Assembly: GCA_011042305.1 (NCBI GenBank)
Contig: DQXI01000009.1
Span: 1 to 39,353 of the forward strand
Direction of reading: 5' to 3'
Origin: Desulfobacteraceae bacterium
GTDB taxonomy: Bacteria > Desulfobacterota > Desulfobacteria > Desulfobacterales > UBA2174
DNA: 39,353 nucleotides
The notes under the pieces: generated by a model
The model's database searches: none
The model's input: the letters and a program-made list of their open reading frames with translations, nothing else
Told to the model about the DNA's origin: nothing
Part shown: positions 1-11,468 of the stretch, piece by piece
How the letters are laid out: every line of letters begins with the position of its first letter
Numbering within the stretch: the first letter of the stretch is position 1
Program-made: the position numbers and the translations under genes

Positions 1-515
1 ACGGCCAGGGGATCGATGCCGGCAAACGGTTCGTCCAACAGCATGAAGGACGGGTCGGTGGCCAGTGCCCGGGAGATTTCCAGCCGGCGCCGCTCTCCTC
101 CGGACAGGTCCCCGGCGCGGCTGCGGGCCAGGCGCTGGATCCCCAGCTCGGCCAGCAGCCCGGCGGTGCGCGCCTGGCGCTCCGGCCGTTTGACCCCCAG
201 CAGTTCGAGGATCGCCAAGACGTTTTGCTCCACCGTCAGCTTGCGGAAGACGCTCGTCTCCTGGGGCAGATACCCGAGGCCGCGGCGGGCGCGAAGGTGC
301 ATCGGCGCCTCGGTGATCGCCTCGTCGTCGAGCAACACCCGGCCGCCGTCGGCCGGGATCATGCCCACGGTCATGTAGAAGGTCGTGGTCTTGCCCGCGC
401 CGTTGGGGCCGAGCAGCCCCACCACCTCTCCGCGGTCCAGGGCCAGGTTGACATCCTTGACGACGCGCCGGTCCCCGTAGCGTTTGGACAAATTTTCCAG
501 CCTCAAGGTCGTCAT
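1..515 (-). CDS. lptB: LPS export ABC transporter ATP-binding protein LptB (partial, 3' end beyond window)
   Basis: Cytoplasmic ATPase that, with LptF/LptG, powers extraction of LPS from the inner membrane and its transfer to LptC/LptA. About 171 codons are present, reading leftwards from ATG at 513-515. Visible motifs are Walker A (GPNGAGKTT), a Q-loop (YLPQETSVFR), the ABC signature LSGGERRR and Walker B (LLDEPFAGIDP). The window ends just after Walker B, so the H-loop and C-terminal helices (roughly 70 residues in the E. coli protein) are missing because of the window edge, not truncation in the genome. It follows lptA by 23 bases. No clear Shine-Dalgarno precedes the ATG, so it may rely on coupling to lptA. 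Identity is secure from the SGGERRR plus DEPFAG combination and the operon. Confidence 0.95.
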   Translation of the reverse strand, partial: MTTLRLENLSKRYGDRRVVKDVNLALDRGEVVGLLGPNGAGKTTTFYMTVGMIPADGGRVLLDDEAITEAPMHLRARRGLGYLPQETSVFRKLTVEQNVLAILELLGVKRPERQARTAGLLAELGIQRLARSRAGDLSGGERRRLEISRALATDPSFMLLDEPFAGIDPLA

Positions 516-538
516 GGCAGCGCCGGAGGGTTCACGGT

Positions 539-1087
539 TTACTGCAATCCCTGGTCCCGGGTGTAAAAGACCGCTTCCACGCTGCCGCTCTCCGGCTTTT
601 CCACGCTGATACGGTTCTCGTCGCGGTCCATGATGATGCGTCCGCCGGTGACGGTGTTTTCCCCTTCGGTGACCCGGGCCGGGGCGCCGACGAGCACCAG
701 GACGCGGTCGGCGACAGCGTAGCGGGCCTCGTCGGCCTCGGCCACCCGCTGGTCGAACCGGATCACCACCTCGCCGCTGGCCTCGAGGCGCTGGATCCGG
801 CCGATGTTTGGCGCGCCCTCGGCAGCGGCCGCCGATGGCGCGTAAAACACCTTGAGCCGCTGGGCGGTGATCACCGTGGTGCCCTGCTCGGCGCACACCT
901 TGCCGCTGAACTCGGCCCAGCGCCCGGCGGTATCGGCCGTGAGGTGCTCGGCGGTAATGTACACCCGATCCGCCGGTTTGTCACCGTCGTCGGCAAAGGC
1001 CGGCGCTGCCGTCATCATTGCAAAGACGAGCAGGCAGGCGGCCGCCGCAAGCATCGTGGCCCTTTTTTCAGGGCAGGATCGATCCAC
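539..1087 (-). CDS. lptA: Periplasmic LPS transport protein LptA
   Basis: Periplasmic OstA/LptA-domain protein that forms the LPS bridge between LptC and the outer-membrane LptD complex. I place the start at GTG 1085-1087 because AAGGAG lies seven bases upstream; a longer in-frame ATG start at 1123 has no such site. The product is 182 residues. A signal peptide is visible at about residues 12-32 (hydrophobic core, ending APAFA before DDGDK). The rest is a run of beta-jellyroll repeats (VYITAEHL, VITAQRLKVFY, IRRLEASG-like, NTVTGGRIIMD) typical of the family, and the length fits. Its 5' end overlaps the 3' end of lptC by 20 bases, implying translational coupling. Confidence 0.88.
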   Translation of the reverse strand: MDRSCPEKRATMLAAAACLLVFAMMTAAPAFADDGDKPADRVYITAEHLTADTAGRWAEFSGKVCAEQGTTVITAQRLKVFYAPSAAAAEGAPNIGRIQRLEASGEVVIRFDQRVAEADEARYAVADRVLVLVGAPARVTEGENTVTGGRIIMDRDENRISVEKPESGSVEAVFYTRDQGLQ

Positions 1088-1643
1088 TGAACACTCCTTG
1101 GACCGCGCCGTCCAGCTCGGCACGGTGGTCGTCGATGAAAATTGTCATGGCCGCGGCGCTGATCCGGTCACGGCGGCCGCGGATGACCACCGGCGCCGGG
1201 ATGCGGATTTGCCGCCGGCCGTGATCATAGGCCAGCCTCTCCGTTTCCAGCCGGTATGCCTCGTTTTGTACCACAACCCGGTCTTGCACTTCAATGTCAC
1301 TGGAGACGACGTGCAGGCGGCCGTTGCGGGCACTGAGGGTGATCTGGCCGCCCTCCACCGGAAAAAAGCGTACCGTCAGGTCGGCAAGGTGCACCACGGC
1401 CCCTTCCGGGTCGGTCCGCGCCTGGCGGGCATCGAGAACCCACTCGGTGCGCCCGTCGCGGGTGGCGGTATGGTGGACCCGTTCCATGCTCATGAGGGCC
1501 TGCCGGTCGACGGTGCTGGTCCAGACCGGTGCCTGGCGGCGCAAGTGCCGGTAACCGATGTAAACCGCCGCCACCGCCAGGCAGATCATGACCATGGCAG
1601 CGATGAGAAGGCGCCGAAGCAGGCGGATGCGCCGGACGCTCAT
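1068..1643 (-). CDS. lptC: LPS export system protein LptC
   Basis: Bitopic inner-membrane protein that passes LPS from LptBFG to LptA. The 191-residue product has a basic N-terminus followed by a single membrane helix at about residues 10-30 (LLIAAMVMICLAVAAVYIGY). The periplasmic part has the repeated beta-strand pattern of the LptC/DUF1239 family (LADLTVRFFP, ITLSARNGRLHVVSSDIEVQDRVVV, YRLETERLAYD). The start ATG overlaps the kdsC stop (ATGA). Sequence conservation in LptC is low, so the call rests on topology, strand pattern and the kdsC-lptC-lptA-lptB order, which is the classical arrangement. Confidence 0.88.
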   Translation of the reverse strand: MSVRRIRLLRRLLIAAMVMICLAVAAVYIGYRHLRRQAPVWTSTVDRQALMSMERVHHTATRDGRTEWVLDARQARTDPEGAVVHLADLTVRFFPVEGGQITLSARNGRLHVVSSDIEVQDRVVVQNEAYRLETERLAYDHGRRQIRIPAPVVIRGRRDRISAAAMTIFIDDHRAELDGAVQGVFSGSILP

Positions 1644-2185
1644 CGGGGGCTCCGCATCTGGTCAACGATTCCATCCCAGCGGCCCTGCGCCACCAGCAGA
1701 CGCTGGCAGACCTCGCGCACCGCGCCGTGGCCGCCCCGGGCCTCGGTGACCCAGTGGGCGGCGCGGCGCACCGCCGGGTCGGCGTCGGCCACCGCCACTG
1801 CCAGGCCCACGGCTCCCATCAGGGCCAGATCGACCAGGTCGTCGGCCACGAAGGCCGTTTCTTCGGCCGGGACTCCGGTGCGGGCGGAAATGGTCGGCAG
1901 CAGGGCCAGCTTGTCCCGGACCCCGGAAAAAACCAGCTCAATGCCCAGGTCTCGGCAGCGGGCCGCCAGGGCCGGCCCCTTTCGGCCGGTGACGATGCCC
2001 AGCTGGATGCCGGCGTTCTGGACCAGGCGCAGCCCCAGGCCGTCGCGGACGTTGAACGCCTTGAGGCATTCGCCTTCGGGGCCGTAGTAGAGGCGCCCGT
2101 CGGTGAGAACGCCGTCGACATCAAGCAGCAGCAGGCGGATGCGGGCAAGGCGCGCGTCCAGGGTCAGGGAAGGCGACAGGTTCAT
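1640..2185 (-). CDS. kdsC: 3-deoxy-D-manno-octulosonate 8-phosphate phosphatase KdsC
   Basis: HAD-superfamily phosphatase that converts Kdo-8-phosphate to Kdo, the step after KdsA. The 181-residue product carries HAD motif I (LLLLDVDGVLTDG, nucleophile Asp at about 22 and acid Asp at 24), motif II/III residues (IVTGRKG; a Lys in GVRDK) and motif IV (FVADDLVDLALM). It has no cap-domain insertion, as expected for the C0-type tetrameric KdsC. I chose the ATG at 2183-2185, which overlaps the kdsA stop by ATGA; the open frame extends further upstream but only as a shadow inside kdsA. It also ends in an ATGA overlap with lptC, so kdsA-kdsC-lptC are tightly coupled. Confidence 0.93.
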   Translation of the reverse strand: MNLSPSLTLDARLARIRLLLLDVDGVLTDGRLYYGPEGECLKAFNVRDGLGLRLVQNAGIQLGIVTGRKGPALAARCRDLGIELVFSGVRDKLALLPTISARTGVPAEETAFVADDLVDLALMGAVGLAVAVADADPAVRRAAHWVTEARGGHGAVREVCQRLLVAQGRWDGIVDQMRSPR

Positions 2186-3057
2186 GAGGTTGGGGTGGAG
2201 GTGTCGGGGGGCCGGACGGCCCGCTGGATGGATTTCAGTTGCCTTAGAAGGGGGGGCACCGCTTCCAGCGGCAGGGAGTTGGCACCATCGCACAGGGCGC
2301 GGTCCGGCTCGGGGTGCACTTCCATGAAGACGGCATCGGCCCCGGCCGCCACCGCGGCGCGGGCCAGAAGCGGGGCAAACTGCCGCTGGCCGCCGCTGTG
2401 GTCGCCGGCGGCGCCGGGCAGCTGGACGCTGTGGGTGGCATCGAAGACCACCGGGTAGCCGATGGACTGCATGATGGCAATGCCGCGGAAGTCGACCACG
2501 AGGTTGTTGTAGCCGAAGCTGGCGCCGCGCTCGGTGAACAGGATCTGGCGGTTGCCGACGGCCTCCACCTTGGCCGCCGCCTGGCCCATGTCCCAGGGGG
2601 CCAGGAACTGGCCCTTCTTGATATTCAAAGGGCGCCCGGTGCGGGCCGCAGCTTGAAGCAGGTCGGTCTGGCGGCAGAGGAAAGCCGGAATCTGAAGAAT
2701 GTCGAGCACCTCGGCGGCCGGCTGAACCTCTTCGACGCTGTGGACGTCGGAGATGACGGGAATGTCCAGCTCCCGCCGGATCCGTTCCAGCACCGCCAGG
2801 CCGTCCACCAGCCCCGGACCGCGGAAGCTGGCTGCCGAGCTGCGGTTGGCCTTGTCGTAGGAGGATTTGAAAATCAGAGGGATGTCGAGCTGCCGGCAGC
2901 AGTCCTTGAGATAGGACGCCACGCTGAAGGCGAGTTCGGCGCTTTCAATCACGCAGGGACCGGCGATGAGCGCCAGCGGCGCGCCGCCGCCCACCGTCAC
3001 CGGCCCGATGTGCACCTGTCGGCAGCATCCGGCATCTGTCATTTGGGCCGCTTGCAT
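2182..3057 (-). CDS. kdsA: 3-deoxy-8-phosphooctulonate synthase KdsA
   Basis: Condenses phosphoenolpyruvate with arabinose-5-phosphate to give Kdo-8-phosphate, the first committed step of Kdo synthesis. The 291-residue DAHP-synthase-fold protein shows the family signatures: LIAGPCVIES near residue 30, FKSSYDKANRSS, PVISDVHS, LQIPAFLCRQTDLL, NIKKGQF, ERGASFGYNNLVVDF, VFDATHSVQ and FMEVHPEPDRALCDG. The cysteine of the AGPC motif and the CDG near the C-terminus suggest a metal-type KdsA, but that is inference. It is the first gene of the leftward operon; a weak AGGGAC lies upstream of the ATG. No convincing promoter was seen in the 167-base gap to the divergent M23 gene. Confidence 0.95.
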   Translation of the reverse strand: MQAAQMTDAGCCRQVHIGPVTVGGGAPLALIAGPCVIESAELAFSVASYLKDCCRQLDIPLIFKSSYDKANRSSAASFRGPGLVDGLAVLERIRRELDIPVISDVHSVEEVQPAAEVLDILQIPAFLCRQTDLLQAAARTGRPLNIKKGQFLAPWDMGQAAAKVEAVGNRQILFTERGASFGYNNLVVDFRGIAIMQSIGYPVVFDATHSVQLPGAAGDHSGGQRQFAPLLARAAVAAGADAVFMEVHPEPDRALCDGANSLPLEAVPPLLRQLKSIQRAVRPPDTSTPTS

Positions 3058-3224
3058 GATGTCCGTCCCTTATCCTGCAGCCGTTCAAAAGTCAACCCGC
3101 CGCCCTCGGCAAGGCCGGCAGCACGGGGCGGGCAACGGTTTAGGCCTTGATTCAAGCGGCGCTCCTTGTTAATGTAACTTTTTGTTTCGCCAACGTCAAA
3201 GAACCGGGGAAGAGGTCGAATTCA

Positions 3225-4598
3225 TTGAAAAAGGGTAAAAGCCAGGCCAAGTGGATCCTCGTGCTGGCGGCCGTGGTGACGCTGGCGGGCGCCGGCGGCT
3301 GGACATTTATGACCCGCTTGGAGGGGGCGGCGCCGGTGGTGCGCATCGATCCGCCGTTTTCCGCCGTGGGCGCCGAGCGCGCCTTTACCGTGGAAGCCGA
3401 GGACACCGGCAGCGGGCTGCGGTCGTTGAGTGTTTCGCTGCTCCAGGGGGAAAAGACGGTGGTACTGCTCGGCCGGCGCCTCGATGCCGCCGCGGGTGAG
3501 GGGCGGGTGCGGGAGACCCTGCGCCTGGCGGCCGGCGAGCACGGCCTCAGCGACGGACCGGCCCTACTGCGGGTCGAGGCCCGGGACCGGTCCTGGCGCC
3601 ACTGGGGCAAGGGCAACCCGGTGCGCATGGAGCGGCAGGTCCGCATCGACCTCCGGCCGCCGGTGCTCCAGGTTCTCTCGGGGACGCTCAATATCAACCA
3701 GGGCGGCTGCGGCTTGGTCATCTACCGCAGCTCCGAGCCGTGCCCGGTCAGCGGCGTGACGGTGGGCGACAGCTTCTACCCGGCCCAGGGCGGGCTCTTC
3801 GAAGATCCGCTGATAATGGCCACTTTCGTGGCCTTGGCCTACGATCAGGGCAAGGGGACCCCCATCACGGTGTCGGCCGAGGACGAGGCCGGCAACCAGG
3901 CCCGCATCGGCCTGAACCACTTCATCCGGCCCAGGCGATGGCGCCAGGACACCCTCGAGATCACCGATGGGTTTCTGACGGCGATTCTGCCTGGATTCAC
4001 GGCGTCGATCCCCGATGCCGCCGCCCGCCCGCCCCTCGATCAGTTCCTCTGGGTTAACCGCGAGCTGAGGAAAGCCAACTACGAGAAGATCGTCGAGCTG
4101 ACCCGCACCTCGGACAATCGGCTTCACTGGCATGACGCCTTCGTGCGCCTGCCGGCGGCGGCCAGCCGGGCCATGTTCGCCGACCAGCGGGTTTACCGCT
4201 ACCGGGGACAGGAAATCGACCGCCAGGTGCACATGGGCGTGGACCTGGCCTCGCTGGCGGCCAGTCCGGTGCCGGCGGGAAACCGCGGACGGGTTGTTTT
4301 TGCCGATGATTTGGGTATTTATGGAAAGACGGTGATCCTGGATCACGGGTTCGGCCTCTTCAGCATGTACAGCCACCTGAGCCAGATCGGCGTGCACGCC
4401 GGGCAGCCGGTGCAACGCAGCGCCGTCATCGGGCGCACCGGCAGCACCGGCCTGGCTGGCGGTGACCACCTGCACTACGCCATGATGGTGGGGGCGACCT
4501 TCATCAACCCCATCGAGTGGTGGGATGACCACTGGATCAAGGACAACGTGACCGACAAGATCGCCGCGGCCGGGGCAACGGCAAAAACGGGGGACTGA
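3225..4598 (+). CDS. Membrane-anchored M23 family metallopeptidase
   Basis: Probable zinc peptidoglycan endopeptidase acting on the cell wall from the inner membrane. I place the start at TTG 3225, nine bases after an AGAGGT; the same frame is open back to another TTG at 3147 but without a clear site. The 457-residue product has an N-terminal membrane helix (WILVLAAVVTLAGAGGWTF), about 290 residues of beta-rich extracytoplasmic region, then a LytM/M23 domain. HMGVD (about 336-340) and HLHY (His 415 and 417) supply the zinc ligands and catalytic His, with YSHL between them, so the site looks active. It may belong to the sulfate-reducer M23 group with a long N-terminal domain. It is divergent from kdsA and 86 bases ahead of the DUF39 gene. 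Cell-wall remodelling is inferred from the family. Confidence 0.85.
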   Translation: MKKGKSQAKWILVLAAVVTLAGAGGWTFMTRLEGAAPVVRIDPPFSAVGAERAFTVEAEDTGSGLRSLSVSLLQGEKTVVLLGRRLDAAAGEGRVRETLRLAAGEHGLSDGPALLRVEARDRSWRHWGKGNPVRMERQVRIDLRPPVLQVLSGTLNINQGGCGLVIYRSSEPCPVSGVTVGDSFYPAQGGLFEDPLIMATFVALAYDQGKGTPITVSAEDEAGNQARIGLNHFIRPRRWRQDTLEITDGFLTAILPGFTASIPDAAARPPLDQFLWVNRELRKANYEKIVELTRTSDNRLHWHDAFVRLPAAASRAMFADQRVYRYRGQEIDRQVHMGVDLASLAASPVPAGNRGRVVFADDLGIYGKTVILDHGFGLFSMYSHLSQIGVHAGQPVQRSAVIGRTGSTGLAGGDHLHYAMMVGATFINPIEWWDDHWIKDNVTDKIAAAGATAKTGD

Positions 4599-4684
4599 AT
4601 CGGATCGCCCCGTTGTTTGGGCCCCTTTTCCGCCGACTTGCCGCAGCGCCGGGTCAAAACCAGTCGCCTTTCAGGAAGCCAAAA

Positions 4685-5851
4685 ATGAAAACCCATCGTG
4701 TCACCAAGACCTACGCCGAGATCAACGAAAGGATCCGCCGCGGCGACGCCGTGGTGGTCACCGCCGAGGAGATTATCGACATCGTGCGCAGCGAGGGCCC
4801 GGAAGAGGCGGCCCGGCGGGTGGACGTGGTCACCACCGGCACCTTTGCGCCCATGTGCTCTTCGGGAGCCTTTATCAATTTCGGCCACAGCAGCCCGGGC
4901 ATCAAGGCCTCCCATGTCTGGCTGAACAACGTGCCGGCCTACGGTGGGGTGGCGGCGGTGGACTGTTACCTCGGCGCCACCGAGCCCTGCGCCGACGATC
5001 CGCTCAACAAGGTATATCCGGGCGAATTCCGTTACGGCGGCGGGCACGTGATCGAGGACCTGGTGGCCGGGCGCAAGGTGTTCTTGCGGGCCGCCGGCTA
5101 TGGCACCGACTGTTATCCGCGCACCGAGCTGGAAAAAGAGATCAGCCTCAAAACGCTTCCCTACGCGGTGCTGTGCAATCCGCGCAACGGCTACCAGAAC
5201 TACAACTGCGCGGTGAACCTGTCCAACAAGACCATCTACACTTACATGGGAACCCTCAAGCCGCGGGCCGGCAACGCCAACTACTGCTCCGCCGGTCAGC
5301 TCAGCCCGTTGTTCAACGATCCGCACTACCGGACCATCGGCATCGGCACGCGGATCTTTCTCGGCGGCGGTGAAGGCTACGTGGTCTTCCCCGGCACCCA
5401 GCACAACCCCAGGGTGCCGCGCACCGCCAAGGGGGTGCCCCTGCGGGGCGCCGGGACCCTGTTCGTCATGGGGGACCTGAAGCAGATGAGCCCCCGGTTC
5501 CTGCGCGGGGTGAGCATCCAGGGCTACGGCTGCAGCCTCGCGGTGGGCCTCGGGATTCCCATTCCGCTGCTCAACGAGGAGATCGCCGCGGCCACCGGGA
5601 TCAGCGACGAGGAGATCTTCACCCAGGTGGTGGACTACGGCAACGACTATCCCCAGGGCAAGGCCAAGCGGCTGGCCAAGGTGAGCTACGCCGAGCTCAA
5701 GAGCGGCACCCTGCGCTTCCAGGGGCGCGAGATCAACACCGTGCCCCTGTCGAGCGTGGTGAAGGCCCGGGAGATCGCCGAAGCCCTCAAGCAGCGTATC
5801 GCCAAAGGAAAATTCGTCCTCGCAGAGCCCCAGGCCCTGCTGCCTTCATGA
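4685..5851 (+). CDS. DUF39 / HcyBio-family homocysteine biosynthesis protein
   Basis: Member of the DUF39 family implicated in direct sulfur transfer to aspartate-semialdehyde to make homocysteine in methanogens and sulfate reducers, bypassing homoserine activation. The 388-residue product starts at ATG 4685 behind AGGAAG. Recognisable family stretches are [48 protein letters not shown]-like, [33 protein letters not shown] and [12 protein letters not shown]. Many cysteines are present. There is no CBS or ferredoxin domain at the C-terminus, and the usual NIL/ferredoxin partner gene is not in the window. It ends in an ATGA overlap with thpR, so it is co-translated with thpR and recA. Function is by family knowledge; substrate is not provable from sequence. 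Confidence 0.88.
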   Translation: MKTHRVTKTYAEINERIRRGDAVVVTAEEIIDIVRSEGPEEAARRVDVVTTGTFAPMCSSGAFINFGHSSPGIKASHVWLNNVPAYGGVAAVDCYLGATEPCADDPLNKVYPGEFRYGGGHVIEDLVAGRKVFLRAAGYGTDCYPRTELEKEISLKTLPYAVLCNPRNGYQNYNCAVNLSNKTIYTYMGTLKPRAGNANYCSAGQLSPLFNDPHYRTIGIGTRIFLGGGEGYVVFPGTQHNPRVPRTAKGVPLRGAGTLFVMGDLKQMSPRFLRGVSIQGYGCSLAVGLGIPIPLLNEEIAAATGISDEEIFTQVVDYGNDYPQGKAKRLAKVSYAELKSGTLRFQGREINTVPLSSVVKAREIAEALKQRIAKGKFVLAEPQALLPS

Positions 5852-6456
5852 GCGATGCCGTGTTGCGCACCTTCGTGGCCGTGCCGTTGCCCGCCCCGGT
5901 GAGGGCGGCGCTGGGGGATCTGTCCGCCCGGATCCGGACCGGAGGACTGCGGGGGCGGTGGGTGCCGCCGGAGAACCTCCACCTGACCCTCGCCTTCCTG
6001 GGGGACACCGAAGCCAGGGCGGTGGCGCCGATCCGCGCCGCGTTGACCCGAGCGGCGGCCGGCTGCCAAGCCTTCGATTTGACACCGGCCGGCCTGGGCG
6101 TTTTCCCGGGGCCCAGGCGTCCCCGGGTGCTGTGGGTCGGCCTCCAGGGCGGTCTGGAGGCGCTGGGTGCCCTGGCCGAGGCCGTCGGAAGCGCCTTGGC
6201 GGCGATAGGGTTTCCGCTGCCCCGGCGCGGCGCCGTGGGCCACCTGACCCTGGCCCGGGCCAAAGAAGTCTTCGATCCAGAAGCGCTGGCCGCCGTGTTC
6301 CAGCGGCACGGCGGGTTTGCCGGCCCGCCTTTTCACGTTCACCGCATCGTCTTGTACCGCAGCCAGCTGGGCGCGGGCCCGGCCCGCTACAGCCCGCTGG
6401 CCGAAGCTGCCCTCGGCGCGGCCGGGGCGCCATTCACCACAGGAGGAGAACCATGA
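5848..6456 (+). CDS. thpR: RNA 2',3'-cyclic phosphodiesterase (2H phosphoesterase)
   Basis: Member of the 2H (LigT/ThpR) family that hydrolyses 2',3'-cyclic phosphate ends of RNA and can join tRNA halves. The 202-residue product has both signature motifs, HLTL at about 45-48 and HLTL at 132-135, in a duplicated fold; FVAVPLP at the N-terminus and LYRSQL near the C-terminus are also typical. It is sandwiched by ATGA overlaps with the DUF39 gene upstream and recA downstream, a frequent recA neighbour in this group as far as I recall. The C-terminal 20 residues are Ala/Gly/Pro-rich and probably not part of the domain; they also encode the recA ribosome-binding site. Confidence 0.93.
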   Translation: MSDAVLRTFVAVPLPAPVRAALGDLSARIRTGGLRGRWVPPENLHLTLAFLGDTEARAVAPIRAALTRAAAGCQAFDLTPAGLGVFPGPRRPRVLWVGLQGGLEALGALAEAVGSALAAIGFPLPRRGAVGHLTLARAKEVFDPEALAAVFQRHGGFAGPPFHVHRIVLYRSQLGAGPARYSPLAEAALGAAGAPFTTGGEP

Positions 6457-7478
6457 GTCAGGCCGCCGAAAAGGACCGCGCCGTCCAGAGCGCCATCAGT
6501 CAAATTGAACGCCAGTTCGGCAAGGGGGCCATCATGAAGCTCGGCAGCCAGCCGGTGGTCCAGGTGCCGGTGATCCGCACCGGGTCCCTGGCTCTGGACA
6601 AGGCCCTGGGCATCGGCGGCCTGCCGCGGGGGCGGGTCATCGAGATCTACGGCCCGGAATCCTCGGGCAAGACCACCCTGGCCCTGCATGCCGTGGCCGA
6701 GGCCCAGCGCCAGGGGGGCATCGCCGCCTTCATCGACGCCGAGCATGCCCTGGACACCGTCTATGCCCGCAAGCTGGGGGTCGATTGCGACGAACTGCTC
6801 GTCAGCCAGCCGGACACCGGCGAGCAGGCCCTGGAGATCGCCGACATGCTGGTGCGCAGCGGGGCGGTGGACATCGTGGTCATCGACTCGGTGGCCGCCC
6901 TGACGCCACGGGCCGAGATCGAAGGGGAGATGGGCGACGCCCACATGGGGCTCCAGGCCCGGCTGATGAGCCAGGCCCTGCGCAAGCTGACCGCCACCAT
7001 CAGCAAGACGCGCACCACGCTGATCTTCATCAACCAGATCCGCATGAAGATCGGGGTGATGTTCGGCAACCCCGAGACCACCACCGGGGGCAACGCACTC
7101 AAGTTCTACGCCTCGGTGCGCCTGGACATCCGGCGCATCGGCGCCATCAAGGAAGGCCAGGACGTGGTGGGCAACCGCACCCGGGTCAAGGTGGTCAAGA
7201 ACAAGCTGGCCCCGCCGTTCCAGGAGGCCGAGTTCGACATCATGTACGGCGAGGGGGTGTCGGCTGCCGGCGACCTGCTCGACAACGGCGTGGCGATGGG
7301 GGTGATCGAAAAGAGCGGCAGCTGGTACGCCTACGACGGGGAGCGCATCGGCCAGGGGCGCGAGAACGTCAAGCGCTTCTTCAGGGACAACCCCGATGTG
7401 TTCGAGGCGATTCTGGTCAAGGTGCGCCGGAAGATGAACCTGGAGCCGGTCGAGGTGTCCGAGACCGAAAAAAAATGA
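6453..7478 (+). CDS. recA: Recombinase RecA
   Basis: DNA-dependent ATPase that forms filaments on single-stranded DNA for homologous recombination and triggers LexA self-cleavage. The 341-residue product starts at ATG 6453 behind a strong AGGAGGAG and overlaps the thpR stop by ATGA. Walker A GPESSGKT lies at about 67-74, Walker [10 protein letters not shown], the L1/L2 DNA-binding loops ([31 protein letters not shown]) and the NQIR motif are intact. The C-terminal tail is short and mixed-charge ([11 protein letters not shown]) rather than the long acidic tail of E. coli. No LexA-like palindrome or promoter is visible directly upstream because that DNA is coding. recX is absent; alaS follows after 13 bases. 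Confidence 0.97.
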   Translation: MSQAAEKDRAVQSAISQIERQFGKGAIMKLGSQPVVQVPVIRTGSLALDKALGIGGLPRGRVIEIYGPESSGKTTLALHAVAEAQRQGGIAAFIDAEHALDTVYARKLGVDCDELLVSQPDTGEQALEIADMLVRSGAVDIVVIDSVAALTPRAEIEGEMGDAHMGLQARLMSQALRKLTATISKTRTTLIFINQIRMKIGVMFGNPETTTGGNALKFYASVRLDIRRIGAIKEGQDVVGNRTRVKVVKNKLAPPFQEAEFDIMYGEGVSAAGDLLDNGVAMGVIEKSGSWYAYDGERIGQGRENVKRFFRDNPDVFEAILVKVRRKMNLEPVEVSETEKK

Positions 7479-7491
7479 TCAGGGAGCGTTT

Positions 7492-10128
<2,637 letters not shown>

Positions 10129-10214
10129 AGAGGGAGATGGAAAATTCGTCGCTGGAAAACCGGATGCCAGGCCGGTCCGACAGGCCTGACGGCTTCGAAA
10201 ACTGAAAGGCGCCC

Positions 10215-11468
10215 ATGATCCAGCGCCTTCTCTATCGCTGCCCCCTTTGCGGGACCGAGCCGTGGCTGGAAGGGGGACGCTGTCAGGGGTGCGGGGCTTC
10301 GGTACGGGTGGGCCGGGATCGATCCACGGTGACCATTGCCGGCAGAACCGATACCGTGGCCGGCTGGTATGCGGCGGTGCGGCGGCTGGACCGGCTGCCG
10401 GAGGGCGGATTGACCAGCGCGCTGGTCCAGGTGTCCGGCGAAAGCCGGGAGGGCCGGCGGCCCCTGGCCGGCGGCCTGGCGGCGGTGTTCTACGGCCGGC
10501 GGCCCATGGGGCAGGCCAGGCTGCGGCTTCGGGCGGACCGGCTCGAAGTCGATGGGCCGGGAAAAGGGACCGTCGCCATCGGGCTGGATGACCTGCGGGC
10601 CGTGACCATCGAATCGCACACCGTGATTTTGGACAGCCGCTCCCGCGGGGTGTGTTTCTTCGATTTTCCCCGCGGGGCAGGCAAGCGCTGGGAGGATGCG
10701 CTGGACCAGGCCCTGGCGCGGTTTCACGCGCCGCGGGAGATCCAGGAGTTCTGCCCCAGGCTGCGCTTTACCGCCGACAGGCGGCTGGCGGGGAACGAAC
10801 AAGGCGGCAACGGCCGCCGGTCCGCCGGATCCCTGCCTTGCCGGCGGGAGGCGCCCGGTTCAGGCTTTGGCGCGGTACGCTTCCTGGCGGGTCAAATGCT
10901 TCGTGCCGCCCTGCCCCTCCAGGTCGAGGGCCGCGCCCACGTGCCCGCCAAGGGGCCGGTGATCCTGGCGGCCAACCACAGCTCGTTTCTCGACGCCATT
11001 CTCCTGGCGGCCCTGGCCCCGCGGCCCGTGGCCTTCATGACCAAGAATTCCCAGTTCGCCCACCCGGCGCTTTTCCGGATCCTGCGCTGGGCCGGAGCCT
11101 TCCCGGTGCGCCGCTACACCACCGACGCGGTGGCGGTGCGCAACGCCCTGCGGATCCTTCGCCAGGGGCGGGTGCTGGGGCTGTTTCCCGAAGGCGAACG
11201 CTGCTGGGACGACCGGATGCAGCCGTTCAAGCGAACCACGGTCCGGCTGATGCTGGCGGCCGGCGCTCCCGTTGTGCCGGTGGGCATCAGCGGGGCCTAC
11301 GGCCTGATGCCCCGCTGGAGCACGCGCATCCGGCGGGTGCCGGTGGCGATCCGTTTCGGCGCGCCGCTGCGCCTGCCCGTCGTCGCTCCCGGTGGCCAGA
11401 GCGAGCGCCTCATCCAAGCCTGGCGTCTTCGTTTGCAGGATGCCGTGGCGGCGCTCAAAGGCCCTTGA
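10215..11468 (+). CDS. Zinc-ribbon / PlsC-type acyltransferase fusion protein
   Basis: C-terminal half (about 230-417) is a lysophospholipid acyltransferase domain: NHSSFLDA with the HX4D pair His255/Asp260, FPVRR, and FPEG at 324-327, the block pattern of 1-acylglycerol-3-phosphate acyltransferases. The N-terminus is a four-cysteine zinc ribbon (Cys9, Cys12, Cys23, Cys26). Between them, about residues 95-175 alternate strands (LRLRADRLEV, IGLDDLRAVTIE, TVILDSRSRGVCFFDFP) and end in a helix, which looks GRAM/PH-like; that is my inference. Ordinary PlsC is about 240 residues, so this is an enlarged form and its acyl acceptor is uncertain. It lies 86 bases after alaS, and its last 14 bases overlap the end of convergent dapB. 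Confidence 0.82.
   Translation: MIQRLLYRCPLCGTEPWLEGGRCQGCGASVRVGRDRSTVTIAGRTDTVAGWYAAVRRLDRLPEGGLTSALVQVSGESREGRRPLAGGLAAVFYGRRPMGQARLRLRADRLEVDGPGKGTVAIGLDDLRAVTIESHTVILDSRSRGVCFFDFPRGAGKRWEDALDQALARFHAPREIQEFCPRLRFTADRRLAGNEQGGNGRRSAGSLPCRREAPGSGFGAVRFLAGQMLRAALPLQVEGRAHVPAKGPVILAANHSSFLDAILLAALAPRPVAFMTKNSQFAHPALFRILRWAGAFPVRRYTTDAVAVRNALRILRQGRVLGLFPEGERCWDDRMQPFKRTTVRLMLAAGAPVVPVGISGAYGLMPRWSTRIRRVPVAIRFGAPLRLPVVAPGGQSERLIQAWRLRLQDAVAALKGP

Noticed and set aside
5958-6452. In-frame upstream extension of recA inside thpR
   Set aside because: thpR motifs lie in another frame; RecA starts normally after AGGAGGAG at 6453.
7467-7480. A8 run at the end of recA as a possible slippery site
   Set aside because: It sits at the stop codon; a shift would only add a few residues and has no support.
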